NCBI GenBank assembly: GCA_947627245.1
Contig: CANQVH010000025.1
Coordinates: 1-44,388, forward strand
Direction: 5' to 3'
Source of the DNA: an uncultured Lachnospiraceae bacterium
GTDB lineage: Bacteria > Bacillota > Clostridia > Lachnospirales > Lachnospiraceae
DNA: 44,388 bases
Both the position numbers and the translations under genes were made by a program. Within the stretch, counting starts at the first letter, position 1; each line of letters starts with the position of its first letter. Below are positions 1 through 7,587 of the stretch, piece by piece. The notes below the pieces were generated by a model, which did no database searches, had not been told where the DNA came from, and saw nothing but the letters and a program-made list of their open reading frames with translations.

Positions 1-58
1 AATAGAACAGTTCGATTGCGGAACGTATTTTCGGTGGGGAAGAGAAAATACTGAACGG

Positions 59-1090
59 ATGCGATTTAAAAAGAAAAGTGAAAATGTGACGCTGTCCGAT
101 ATGGACATCCAGTGGCATCCCGGCTTTTATGCGGCGGTTGAACTGGAACTGGCCGAGGATCGGGAAACGCTTGAATTTCAGCGGGAATACAATCTGAGCA
201 GGAAGCCCCTGCAGATCGATCTTCTGGTGATTAAAAAGCCGGGAACTGCACACATAAGGAATGAGATCGGCCGTATTTTCAGGCAATACAATGTTATAGA
301 ATACAAGTCGCCGGGCGACGGGCTTTCGATAGACGATTTCTTTAAAACGATCGGCTATGCTTGCATTTATAAAGGGCTCGGGGAAACCACCGACCGGATC
401 CCCATCGGTCAAGTGACTGTGTCTCTCTTCCGGGAGAATTATCCGAGGGAACTGTTCCACGGTCTGGAAGAATGCAATTTCAGAATCAAAAAAGAATGCA
501 GCGGTATATATTACGTGGAAGGTCTCTTTATTCCTGTTCAGATTGTTGTGACGAAGGAACTAGAAGGCTGTGAGCACCGGGGCCTGAGGATACTCTCCAA
601 GAATGCGCTGGCGGCGGATATCCGTGGGTTTATCGAAGACTCGTCAAAATATACCAGACAGGGAGACCGCGAAAATGTGGATGCTGTTTTGCAGGTAAGT
701 GTATCAGCAAACAATGAACTATATAACGAGATAAGAAGGAGGTCATCAGATATGTGTGAAGCATTAAGGCTACTAATGCAGGATGAAATAGAGGCAGAAT
801 TGCAAAAAGGCTTGAAACAGGGCATAGAGCAGGGCATAGAACAAGGTATGAAGCAAGGCATGGAACAAGGTATGAAGCAAGGTATAGAACAAGGCATGAA
901 ACAAGGCATGAAACAAGGCATGAAACAAGGCATGGAACAGGGTATAGAGAAAGGAAGACAGCAACAGGCGAGAGAGACTGCCTATGAGCTTTATGACATG
1001 GGACTGTCCGTGGATAAGATCGCAAAGGCAATCAAGGCCAGCATAGAAACAGTGCAGGAATGGTTTGCCGAACAGGTTGCCTTGATGTAA
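59..1090 (+). CDS. Rpn-like PD-(D/E)XK nuclease family protein, copy 1
   Basis: 343 residues. The N-terminal domain carries a PD-(D/E)XK-type core: Asp54 in QIDLLV and the pair Glu81/Lys83 in IEYKSP, spaced as in restriction-like nucleases. From residue 232 a tail begins with MCEALRLL, followed by twelve four-residue K/E-Q-G units, then a short helical end (SVDKIAKAIKAS) resembling a helix-turn-helix. The start ATG has only a weak Shine-Dalgarno, GGGGAAGAG about 13 bases upstream. Near-identical copies lie at 3324-4274 and 7588-8514 and differ mainly in the number of tail repeats. The downstream convergent neighbour is a broken O-antigen-ligase gene, as copy 3 is convergent with the intact ligase. 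By analogy with Rpn proteins it is probably a DNase with a regulatory tail, but membership of that exact family is inferred. Such proteins are often loosely annotated as transposase or nuclease; no transposase features are seen. Confidence 0.8.
   Translation: MRFKKKSENVTLSDMDIQWHPGFYAAVELELAEDRETLEFQREYNLSRKPLQIDLLVIKKPGTAHIRNEIGRIFRQYNVIEYKSPGDGLSIDDFFKTIGYACIYKGLGETTDRIPIGQVTVSLFRENYPRELFHGLEECNFRIKKECSGIYYVEGLFIPVQIVVTKELEGCEHRGLRILSKNALAADIRGFIEDSSKYTRQGDRENVDAVLQVSVSANNELYNEIRRRSSDMCEALRLLMQDEIEAELQKGLKQGIEQGIEQGMKQGMEQGMKQGIEQGMKQGMKQGMKQGMEQGIEKGRQQQARETAYELYDMGLSVDKIAKAIKASIETVQEWFAEQVALM
752..1090 (+). CDS. Probable intragenic tail protein of nuclease copy 1 (internal start)
   Basis: An in-frame ATG at 752 (codon 232 of the nuclease) is preceded by AGGAGG at 737-742, a consensus Shine-Dalgarno with 9-base spacing and much stronger than that of the full-length start. 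Translation would give a 112-residue protein beginning MCEALRLL and containing the whole K/E-Q-G repeat and the terminal helical segment. In E. coli Rpn genes a small protein made from an internal start binds and blocks the full-length nuclease. The same arrangement, at exactly the same codon, occurs in all three copies here. Expression and antitoxin role are inference. Confidence 0.55.
   Translation: MCEALRLLMQDEIEAELQKGLKQGIEQGIEQGMKQGMEQGMKQGIEQGMKQGMKQGMKQGMEQGIEKGRQQQARETAYELYDMGLSVDKIAKAIKASIETVQEWFAEQVALM
812..955 (+). repeat. 12-bp tandem repeat encoding K/E-Q-G units, 12 copies
   Basis: Twelve imperfect 12-base units (type ATGAAACAAGGC) encode LKQG, IEQG, MKQG, MEQG and IEKG tetrapeptides. 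The same tract has 5 units in copy 2 (3462-3521) and 3 units in copy 3 (8341-8376). The unit count accounts almost exactly for the length differences 343, 316 and 308 residues. This suggests slippage-driven length variation that keeps the reading frame. Confidence 0.9.
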
Positions 1091-1811
1091 TAAGATAAGA
1101 TACGCGCAAAGCCGTCTTTTCGGCCGAAACAAACATTGCGCCACTCAAGGTTATGGCGATCAGAAGACTGTAGCCGTAGTGGTTTATATTTTGGTAAATC
1201 CCGATAACAGTCGTAGGCGCAAGATTAGCGGTGAATGATGCTAATCGGGAAAAGCCGTATTCTGCCGCGATGACATGCGTCAAAGTTAAAGCGGCGATAA
1301 AGAATGAAATAATCAAAAAAGCATTTATCAGCCGCTTTTTCGCTGTTTCGCTGTCTATGAGCGACGATAGGAAGTAGTAAATCGTGGGATAAATAAGAAA
1401 ACTGCCCAAAGTCTCCTTGCGATAGGAATCTCCGAACAAAACCTCATCGGTTATACCGTTGCGCAAGGTTGAAAGAAGCATGAAAGCGATCATTGCAAGA
1501 AAACAGATTACGGTAAAATTTTTGAAGGCCAGCGTTATATGTCTGTTGTCGCTGTAACGAAGTTTAAGAAAATAGGCCGCTATTGCAACCAACCCGATGA
1601 TCGTCGCGTCACAGTTTACCCAGATTATGTCGCTTTGATAGGTGTTATGAAAAAACAGGCATTTGAAGAATTCCACTACCATGCCGATCATAAAGATTAT
1701 CGCAGGAAAGGAAAGCAAAAAAGTCACTGCGCCTACAGGAATGTTTTCCGCGATTGCCTGCGGGCTGTCCGCCTTTAGGAATTTCCTTATCTTTTCCTTT
1801 GCATTTCCCAT
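1032..1811 (-). pseudogene. O-antigen ligase family protein, 3'-deleted copy
   Basis: The reading frame starts at 1811 (GGGGAG before ATG) and matches the first 230 or so residues of the intact ligase at 8544-9926. Shared blocks include FLIISFFIAALT, IGIYQNINHYGYSLLIAIT and SGAMFVSAEK. Just after SAEK (around 1113-1130) the match stops, and a short unrelated tail runs into the end of nuclease copy 1. The C-terminal half, which in the intact copy holds the Wzy_C-type segment with PHNEFLQ, is missing. Several membrane helices remain. The deletion probably arose when the nuclease unit and ligase were brought together. Its promoter is still present at 1853-1881. A functional truncated protein is unlikely but not excluded. 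Confidence 0.75.
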
Positions 1812-1852
1812 TTTTCTGTTCTCCCCGTATCGATCGTTTCAAACTCGTCAAT

Positions 1853-1881
1853 ATCATACCATGCAGACGGGACTTTTTCAA
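1853..1881 (-). promoter_or_regulatory. Promoter of the truncated ligase gene
   Basis: Minus strand: -35 TTGAAA (1876-1881), 17-base spacer, -10 TATGAT (1853-1858). The identical hexamers and spacing precede the intact ligase at 9970-9998, so the promoter was duplicated with the gene and has been conserved. Confidence 0.7.
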
Positions 1882-1929
1882 TGTCAAATGAGCAGGCTCG
1901 CATAAATACGAAAAAAATGGAAACAGGTA

Positions 1930-1958
1930 TTGAAACAAAATAGGTTAAATGATAGAAT
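1930..1958 (+). promoter_or_regulatory. Promoter of the DUF4143-type ATPase gene
   Basis: -35 TTGAAA (1930-1935), exactly 17 bases, -10 TAGAAT (1953-1958), 46 bases before the preferred start at 2005. It is back-to-back with the truncated ligase promoter. Confidence 0.6.
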
Positions 1959-2004
1959 TGCATTACCAAAAACTGTGCAATACACAAAAATGAGGAGCGT
2001 TATT

Positions 2005-3258
2005 ATGCAGATTAAAAGGGATTTGTATCTCGAGCAGCTAAAGATTCGAAAAGATAACGGAATGATCAAAGTAATCACGGGAATTCGACGCTGCGGCAAA
2101 TCATTCCTGCTGTTCGTATTATATAAAAATTATCTTCTGGAAAATGGGGTTGACCGGGATCATATCATCGAAATAGCGCTGGACGGCATCGAGAATGAGG
2201 AATTAAGGGAGCCGAAAAAATGCTACCGGTATATCCTGAATACAATGAAAGACGACGGGAAATACTATCTGTTTCTGGACGAAGTGCAGTTTATGCCTCG
2301 TTTTGAGGAGGTGTTGAACAGTCTTCTGCGCATGAACAACCTCGACGTATATGTGACAGGCAGTAATTCCCGATTCCTGTCAAGCGATATCGTAACGGAA
2401 TTCCGCGGCAGAGGCGACGAAGTGCGGATCTATCCTCTGTCATTTGCAGAATTTTATTCTGTTTTTCAGGACGATTACGACGATGCATGGGAGGAGTACC
2501 TGCGATACGGCGGTCTTCCGCAGGTTGTCTTGTTTGCAACGGAACGTCAGAAAACGGAATATCTGAAGAATATATTTGCAAATGTTTACCTTAGAGATGT
2601 TGTGGAGCGGAACAAAATTCAGAATGTTGATGAGATCGGAACGCTGGTAGACATCCTCGCCTCAGCAATAGGTTCCCTCACGAACCCGACCAAAATATCC
2701 CATACCTTTGCGAGCGAACGGGGAAATAGCTACAGCAATAAGACGATTTCCAACCACATCGATTATCTGACAGAAGCATTTTTGATTTCAAAAGCAAATC
2801 GATATGACATTAAAGGCAGAAAATATGTCGGCGCAAATTTGAAATATTACTTCACAGATATAGGATTGCGGAATGCACGATTAAATTTCAGGCAACAGGA
2901 ATCTACCCACATTATGGAAAATGTTGTTTACAATGAATTGATTATACGAGGATACAACGTAGATGTTGGTATTGTGGATGTATACGAAAAAAACAATACA
3001 GGAAAAAGAACCCGCAAGCAGTTGGAGGTTGATTTCGTGGCGAACCAAGGAAGCCAGCGATATTATATTCAGGTGGCTTATGACCTTTCTTCAGAGGGCA
3101 AGCAAAAGCAGGAATTTCGTTCGTTGAGAAACATTCCGGATTCATTCAAAAAAATCGTCATTGTAAACGGGACGTCAAAGCCGTGGCGAAACGAAGAAGG
3201 ATTCATCATCATGGGCATGAAGTACTTTCTCCTGAATGCGGACAGTCTGGAATTTTAA
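2005..3258 (+). CDS. AAA ATPase with DUF4143-type C-terminal domain
   Basis: 417 residues from the ATG at 2005, chosen because GAGGAG lies 8 bases upstream; a longer in-frame start at 1930 lacks such a site and would overlap the promoter. Walker A GIRRCGKS is at residues 26-33 and Walker B LFLDE at 89-93, followed by a sensor-like VTGSNSRFLSSDI and the LSFAEF and YGGLPQ motifs typical of the AAA_14/DUF4143 family. The C-terminal part has a winged-helix-like stretch and a restriction-fold-like end (EVDFVAN, then YYIQVAY), where the usual acidic residue before the last strand is replaced by Gln. Family members are common in gut bacteria, often in variable regions, and their cellular role is not settled. 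Here it sits alone between nuclease copies 1 and 2 with its own promoter. Confidence 0.85.
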   Translation: MQIKRDLYLEQLKIRKDNGMIKVITGIRRCGKSFLLFVLYKNYLLENGVDRDHIIEIALDGIENEELREPKKCYRYILNTMKDDGKYYLFLDEVQFMPRFEEVLNSLLRMNNLDVYVTGSNSRFLSSDIVTEFRGRGDEVRIYPLSFAEFYSVFQDDYDDAWEEYLRYGGLPQVVLFATERQKTEYLKNIFANVYLRDVVERNKIQNVDEIGTLVDILASAIGSLTNPTKISHTFASERGNSYSNKTISNHIDYLTEAFLISKANRYDIKGRKYVGANLKYYFTDIGLRNARLNFRQQESTHIMENVVYNELIIRGYNVDVGIVDVYEKNNTGKRTRKQLEVDFVANQGSQRYYIQVAYDLSSEGKQKQEFRSLRNIPDSFKKIVIVNGTSKPWRNEEGFIIMGMKYFLLNADSLEF

Positions 3259-3323
3259 GAATCTGAGCAGTTCAATGCCACAGCCTTGGCTATAATTCAT
3301 TATACTGCGCGTGTTAGCAGGGG

Positions 3324-3581
3324 TTATCGTGCCAAGACAGACTGTTCGGTGAACCATCCCTGTACTGTTTCTATGCTGGCTTTGATTGCCCTTGCGATCT
3401 TATCCACGGACAGTCCCATGTCATAAAGCTCATAGGCAGTCTCTCTCGCCTGTTGCAGTCTTCCTTTCTCTATACCCTGTTCCATGCCTTGTTTCATACC
3501 TTGCTCTATGCCCTGTTTCAAGCCTTTTTGCAACTCTGCCTCTATTTCATCCTGCATTAATAGCCTTAATGCCTCACACAT
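3324..3581 (-). CDS. Probable intragenic tail protein of nuclease copy 2 (internal start)
   Basis: In-frame ATG at 3581 (codon 232) with AGGAGG at 3591-3596, the same site as in copies 1 and 3. It would encode an 85-residue tail protein starting MCEALRLL with five K/E-Q-G units. The antitoxin role is inferred from Rpn genes. Confidence 0.5.
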   Translation of the reverse strand: MCEALRLLMQDEIEAELQKGLKQGIEQGMKQGMEQGIEKGRLQQARETAYELYDMGLSVDKIARAIKASIETVQGWFTEQSVLAR

Positions 3582-4274
3582 ATCTGATGACCTCCTTCTT
3601 ATCTCGTTATACAGTTCATTGTTTGCTGATACACTTACCTGCAAAACAGCATCCACATTTTCGCGGTCTCCCTGTCTGGTATATTTTGACGAGTCTTCGA
3701 TAAACCCGCGGATATCCGCCGCCAGCGCGTTCTTGGAGAGTATTCTCAGGCTCCGGTGTCCACAGCCTTCCAGTTCCTTCGTCACGACAATCTGAACAGG
3801 AATAAAGAGACCTTCCACGTAATATATACCTCTGCATTCTTTTCTGATTCTGAAATTGCATTCTTCCAAACCGTGGAACAGCTCCCTCGGATAATTCTCC
3901 CGGAAGAGAGACACAGTCACTTGACTGATGGGAATCCGGTTGGTGGTTTCCCCGAGCCCTTTATAAATACAGGCATAGCCGATCGTTTTGAAGAAATCGT
4001 CTATCGAAAGCCCGTCACCCGGCGACTTGTATTCTATGACATTGTATTGCCTGAAAATGCGGCCGATCTCATTCCTTATGTGTGCAGTGCCCGGCTTTTT
4101 AATCACCAGAAGATCAATCTGCAGGGGCTTCCTGCTCAGATTGTATTCCCGCCGAAACTCAAGCGTTTCCCGGTCTTCGGCCAGTTCCAGTTCAACCGCC
4201 GCGTAAAAGCCGGGATGCCACTGGATGTCCATGTCGGACAGCGTCACATTTTCGTTTTTCTTTTTAAATCGCAT
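3324..4274 (-). CDS. Rpn-like PD-(D/E)XK nuclease family protein, copy 2
   Basis: 316 residues, about 95% identical by eye to copy 1. It keeps Asp54 and the Glu81/Lys83 pair, but has 5 instead of 12 K/E-Q-G units and ends in a different pentapeptide (SVLAR). It is convergent with the ATPase gene. Its promoter and 5' region (4275-4395) match those of copy 3, and sequence identity with the 3' flank of the LTA-synthase-like genes begins at the same GATCCTTT. Its upstream end joins directly onto a pilin gene that has lost its 5' part (4429), so arrival of this nuclease unit probably truncated that gene. Confidence 0.8.
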   Translation of the reverse strand: MRFKKKNENVTLSDMDIQWHPGFYAAVELELAEDRETLEFRREYNLSRKPLQIDLLVIKKPGTAHIRNEIGRIFRQYNVIEYKSPGDGLSIDDFFKTIGYACIYKGLGETTNRIPISQVTVSLFRENYPRELFHGLEECNFRIRKECRGIYYVEGLFIPVQIVVTKELEGCGHRSLRILSKNALAADIRGFIEDSSKYTRQGDRENVDAVLQVSVSANNELYNEIRRRSSDMCEALRLLMQDEIEAELQKGLKQGIEQGMKQGMEQGIEKGRLQQARETAYELYDMGLSVDKIARAIKASIETVQGWFTEQSVLAR

Positions 4275-4335
4275 CCGTTCAGTATTTTCTCTTCCCCACC
4301 GAAAATACGTTCCGCAATCGAACTGTTCTATTCAC

Positions 4336-4364
4336 ATTATATAAAATAGCACGATAGTTTTCAA
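4336..4364 (-). promoter_or_regulatory. Promoter of nuclease copy 2
   Basis: Minus strand: -35 TTGAAA (4359-4364), 17-base spacer, perfect -10 TATAAT (4336-4341). The upstream flank to the GATCCTTT boundary (4391-4395) is shared with the segments at 7466-7519 and 10033-10085. Confidence 0.75.
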
Positions 4365-4428
4365 GCAAAATAATATTAAAATTTCATAAAGGATCAGATG
4401 AGCCATCCAAGATGTATGCCGGATAAAT

Positions 4429-4839
4429 CTGGTTGAGTTGATCGTAGTATTGGTTATCTTGGCAATTCTGGCGGCGATCCTTGTACCGGCGCTGTTGGGG
4501 TGGATTGACAAGGCGAAAGAGAAACAGCTTGTGCTTAATGCAAGAAGCGCATATATGGCAGCACAGACGCTGGCATCGGAAGAATACGGTAAAGCAGCGC
4601 CAAATAGAGACGCTAATGTAACAAAGGCGAAAGTATATGAGCTGGCTGATTTGGATGGCACAACATGCAGTTTCTCATGGAAATATGTCGGAACAACTGA
4701 TAAGACCAAAAGATCATATTATGAAGTTAGACCCAAATACTATATTGAAGGTGGCGTGAAAATAACCTATACCGATAATAACGAATGGGTAAAAGATGAT
4801 GATGATACTCCTTCACCTTCACCTTCACCTTCAAAATGA
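4429..4839 (+). pseudogene. Type IV pilin gene lacking start codon, leader and cleavage site
   Basis: The frame picks up inside the prepilin motif at LVELIVVLVILAIL and continues through a full pilin body (GWIDKAKEKQ, AQTLASEEYGK) to a stop at 4837-4839. The intact paralogue at 12688-13113 shows what is missing: the MSLFAKAKKARENKK leader, Gly-1, Phe1 and Thr2. Homology begins at 4428 and the sequence immediately upstream belongs to the nuclease-2 unit. There is no promoter, no ribosome site and no usable start. The first 55 or so residues match the paralogue closely, but the C-terminal half is very different (here SWKYVGTTDKTKRSYYEV and a DDDDTPSPSPSPSK end). It may be dead, or may serve as a silent donor of variable pilin sequence. 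Confidence 0.75.
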
Positions 4840-4891
4840 TCTGCTAAGCAGTCGAATGATTTCCAGCAATTAATAAAGTAATATAATTCAG

Positions 4892-4925
4892 GAGCTGCCC
4901 TTGCGGCAGCTCTGCTTTATTATAT
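4892..4925 (+). terminator. Intrinsic terminator after pilin copy A
   Basis: Perfect 8-bp stem GAGCTGCC/GGCAGCTC (4892-4899 and 4905-4912) with a 5-base loop, followed by TGCTTTATTATAT. The same terminator is found after pilin copy B. Confidence 0.85.
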
Positions 4926-4953
4926 ATGAGTTTTAAACCCAGAAGGAGCAGCT

Positions 4954-7458
4954 ATGAAGCTTTCCATAAGCCACATAAAGAGTCTATTGATCTCGTTGCT
5001 TATTTCCGCGCTCATCCTTTTTGCGTTTGCGGGTAATCTTTTCCGGGCGGCTTCCGATACAGCCGCTTTATTTTCCGTGAGCAGTACACAAGACGGAAAA
5101 ATGCTGGATGATGTGCCGCTTTCCGCATATGTGGAGCAGCATCCAGATGTAGACCTCTACGCACAAACTCTGGAAAGCTTCCTCTGGTGCGCTTTTTTCC
5201 TCCTTCTTCCGCTTTGGCTTTTCTGGTATCTGCTCCTCTGCTATGCCGCGCGTCCAACCAAAGGTGTATTCCGAGACCCGGACAGAAGAATATACGGGCT
5301 TCTGTCCATACTGCGTTATATTGTGGCGGCGTTCGTCCTGTCGTTTCTCCTGACACGGCGGACTTTCCTGTGGAATGACGTAGTGCAGGATTATCTGTAT
5401 CAGATCAACATGCAGTACAATTACCTGCGCTGGGTGTTCGCTTGGCTGGTTTTCACTTGCCTGCTGCTGGATTGGAAAAAGGCGTGGGAGGCGTTCCGCC
5501 ATATGCAGACGTCAACGCGGACGTTCCTCCTGCTCCTTGCCGTGCCGTATGTCTGCATGGCGCTGGTCGAGCTTTTGTGCGCAAGCAAGCTGTACCTGAT
5601 GCCGTCCATGTGCATCTTGAATTACGTTTTCTGGGTGCTGGTGGAGATTTTTTTGTATTTTCTCTTTCAGAGGAGGGTCAAGCCTGCCGGGCTGGTTACT
5701 CTGGCGGCCGCGTACTTTGTCGGCGTAGCGAACCATGTGGTTTTCCAGCTCCGCGGCAGCTATGTCACGTTCGGCGATCTGACCGCGGTCGGGACTGCGC
5801 TTGAGGTGGCGGGGAATTATACGTTCAAACCCGGAAGATATTTCTGGCTTACCCTTGGCATCTTTCTCGCTGCGGCGGTGGTTATCCTTCTGGTCCGCCT
5901 GCCAAAGCCGCAGAAGGTTTCGGCAAAACATCGCGTCCTGTCGCTTGCCGGGGCTGCGCTTGTAGCTGCTGCCGCGGTCTGGGGATATTTAAGCGGCATG
6001 CTCTATCACAATGTTAACGGCGTGAGCTGGGATTACAGCATCAACATTGCCCATGTGGGTTACGTGCCGTTTTTCCTCAGCAACATGCACGAGCAGAGCC
6101 ACGTGGAATGTGAGGGCTATTCCCCGGAGGCTGCGCTGGCTGCGTTGGACAGCGTGCCGGATGAGACGGACAACAGTGTGTCAGGAGATACGGGCGGCAG
6201 TACATCGAGAAATACAGATAGCATTGCGTCAGGAAATACGGATGGCAATGCGTCTGGAGACACAGACAAAAGCGTTCCGGGCAAAAGCCCCGATGCAGAA
6301 GCGGCCGCGCAGGAGCCGAACATCATTATCATCCAGAACGAAGCTTTTTCCGACCTTTCCATGGTCTATGATCTGGAGACGGATCGGGACACCCTGCCTT
6401 TCATCCATTCGCTGGCGGAAAATACGGCCAAGGGCTTCCTGAATCTCTCCGTTATGGTAGGGCCGACGGCCAATACGGAGTTTGAGGTGCTCACGCGGAG
6501 TTCCCTCGCGTTCCTGCCTTACGGATGCATCCCGTATTCGCAGTACATCAACCATGCCATCCCATCGCTTGCGGAGGCGCTGAAAGGACAGGAGATTCCT
6601 TACCATACGGTGGCTTACCACAGCTATTATTCTTCCGGCTACAGCCGCACCAGCGCATACCATCATCTGGGCTTTGACGAGAGTGTGTTTGAAGACCGGT
6701 TCATGGATGATTTTGCGTCTGAGCAGATCTTCCGGGATTACGTCACGGACGAAGCTAATTTTGACCGGGTAATACAACTGTATGAAAAGAGCCGTGGGGA
6801 GTATCCGGATAACCCGTTTTTCTGCTTCAATGTGACGATCCAGAACCACGGCGGATATTACGGGGATTATGAATTCGAGGAGCCGGTCAGCGTCACGAAC
6901 TTTGATGCGCCCGAGGAATTGGAAACGTACCTTTCCCTGATCCGGATGTCGGACGACGCATTCCGGAAGCTGACGGAATATTTTGCAGAAGTGGACGAGC
7001 CGACGATCCTCGTCATGTACGGCGACCACCAGCCATCCTTTACCGATAAGGATGTGGAGCTGCTGGGCGGGCATCCCGCGTGGGAGGACGAGCAGGCTCA
7101 GAATATCAGCCGCCATTACGTGCCGTATGTGATCTGGGCGAATTACGACATCGAAGAGGCCGACCGGATGGGGACAGACCGGGAGCAGGCAAAGCTGAAT
7201 ACCCTTTCTGCAAACTATCTCGGCTCTACGGTGCTTCGCTATGCCGGACTGGAGCTGAGCAGTTATGACCGCTACCTTCTGGATCTGCAGGAATCCGTAC
7301 CGGCATTGTCCGCGCTTGGTTATTGGACAGCGGACGGAACCTATTATGACTCGGCGCAAGCCGGGCCCTTTGCGGATGAATTGGCGGAGCTGCAGAAGAT
7401 ACAGTACAACCTTCTCATAGACAGCAAAGAAAAGTTGTGGGAAAAGTTTGTGCCGTAG
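4954..7458 (+). CDS. LTA synthase family (sulfatase-fold) membrane enzyme, copy A
   Basis: 834 residues; ATG at 4954 with AAGGAG 9 bases upstream. The N-terminal half has multiple membrane helices. A polar linker at about residues 395-450 (SGDT, SGNT and ASGDT units) leads to an extracellular sulfatase/LtaS-type domain. Readable active-site elements are the metal-binding IIIIQNEAF (Glu463), the nucleophile region GPTANTEFEVLT (Thr505 aligning with the catalytic Thr of LtaS by motif) and GDHQP (690-694). Family members transfer glycerol-phosphate or similar phospho-alditol groups at the outer membrane face, building or decorating teichoic-acid-like polymers. The substrate here is unknown. The gene follows a pilin gene in both copies, so modification of surface glycopolymers or of pilin is conceivable but unproven. 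At 834 residues it is longer than typical LtaS (around 650) because of the larger membrane part and linker. Confidence 0.85.
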   Translation: MKLSISHIKSLLISLLISALILFAFAGNLFRAASDTAALFSVSSTQDGKMLDDVPLSAYVEQHPDVDLYAQTLESFLWCAFFLLLPLWLFWYLLLCYAARPTKGVFRDPDRRIYGLLSILRYIVAAFVLSFLLTRRTFLWNDVVQDYLYQINMQYNYLRWVFAWLVFTCLLLDWKKAWEAFRHMQTSTRTFLLLLAVPYVCMALVELLCASKLYLMPSMCILNYVFWVLVEIFLYFLFQRRVKPAGLVTLAAAYFVGVANHVVFQLRGSYVTFGDLTAVGTALEVAGNYTFKPGRYFWLTLGIFLAAAVVILLVRLPKPQKVSAKHRVLSLAGAALVAAAAVWGYLSGMLYHNVNGVSWDYSINIAHVGYVPFFLSNMHEQSHVECEGYSPEAALAALDSVPDETDNSVSGDTGGSTSRNTDSIASGNTDGNASGDTDKSVPGKSPDAEAAAQEPNIIIIQNEAFSDLSMVYDLETDRDTLPFIHSLAENTAKGFLNLSVMVGPTANTEFEVLTRSSLAFLPYGCIPYSQYINHAIPSLAEALKGQEIPYHTVAYHSYYSSGYSRTSAYHHLGFDESVFEDRFMDDFASEQIFRDYVTDEANFDRVIQLYEKSRGEYPDNPFFCFNVTIQNHGGYYGDYEFEEPVSVTNFDAPEELETYLSLIRMSDDAFRKLTEYFAEVDEPTILVMYGDHQPSFTDKDVELLGGHPAWEDEQAQNISRHYVPYVIWANYDIEEADRMGTDREQAKLNTLSANYLGSTVLRYAGLELSSYDRYLLDLQESVPALSALGYWTADGTYYDSAQAGPFADELAELQKIQYNLLIDSKEKLWEKFVP

Positions 7459-7496
7459 ATGGCCGGATCCTTTGTAAAATCTTAATAATATTTTGC

Positions 7497-7525
7497 TTGA
7501 AAACTATCATGCTATTTTATATAAT
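7497..7525 (+). promoter_or_regulatory. Promoter of nuclease copy 3
   Basis: -35 TTGAAA (7497-7502), 17-base spacer, -10 TATAAT (7520-7525). It starts 38 bases after the LTA-synthase-like stop codon. The -35 and spacer lie in the inverted repeat; the -10 lies outside it. Confidence 0.8.
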
Positions 7526-7587
7526 GTGAATAGAACAGCCAGATTGCGGAACGTATTTTCGATGGGGGAAGAGAAAATACTGAACGG

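Larger units (their letters stand above)
4428..7519. repeat. Left arm of a ~3-kb inverted repeat (pilin + LTA-synthase-like block)
   Basis: This block reappears in opposite orientation at 10033-13060. Identity begins inside the prepilin motif and ends exactly in the spacer of the nuclease-3 promoter, where the arms diverge at the -10 box (TATAAT here, GATAGC on the other side). The arms flank a 2.5-kb segment with nuclease 3 and the intact ligase. The LTA-synthase-like proteins are nearly identical, with differences concentrated in the pilin C-terminus and in one Ser/Thr/Asp/Gly-rich linker. Confidence 0.85.

Noticed and set aside
630-1031. Minus-strand frame with Pro/Cys-rich repeats (PCLVSCLVSC)
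   Set aside because: Antisense of the K/E-Q-G repeat tract; the repeat unit is 12 bases, so all frames stay open.
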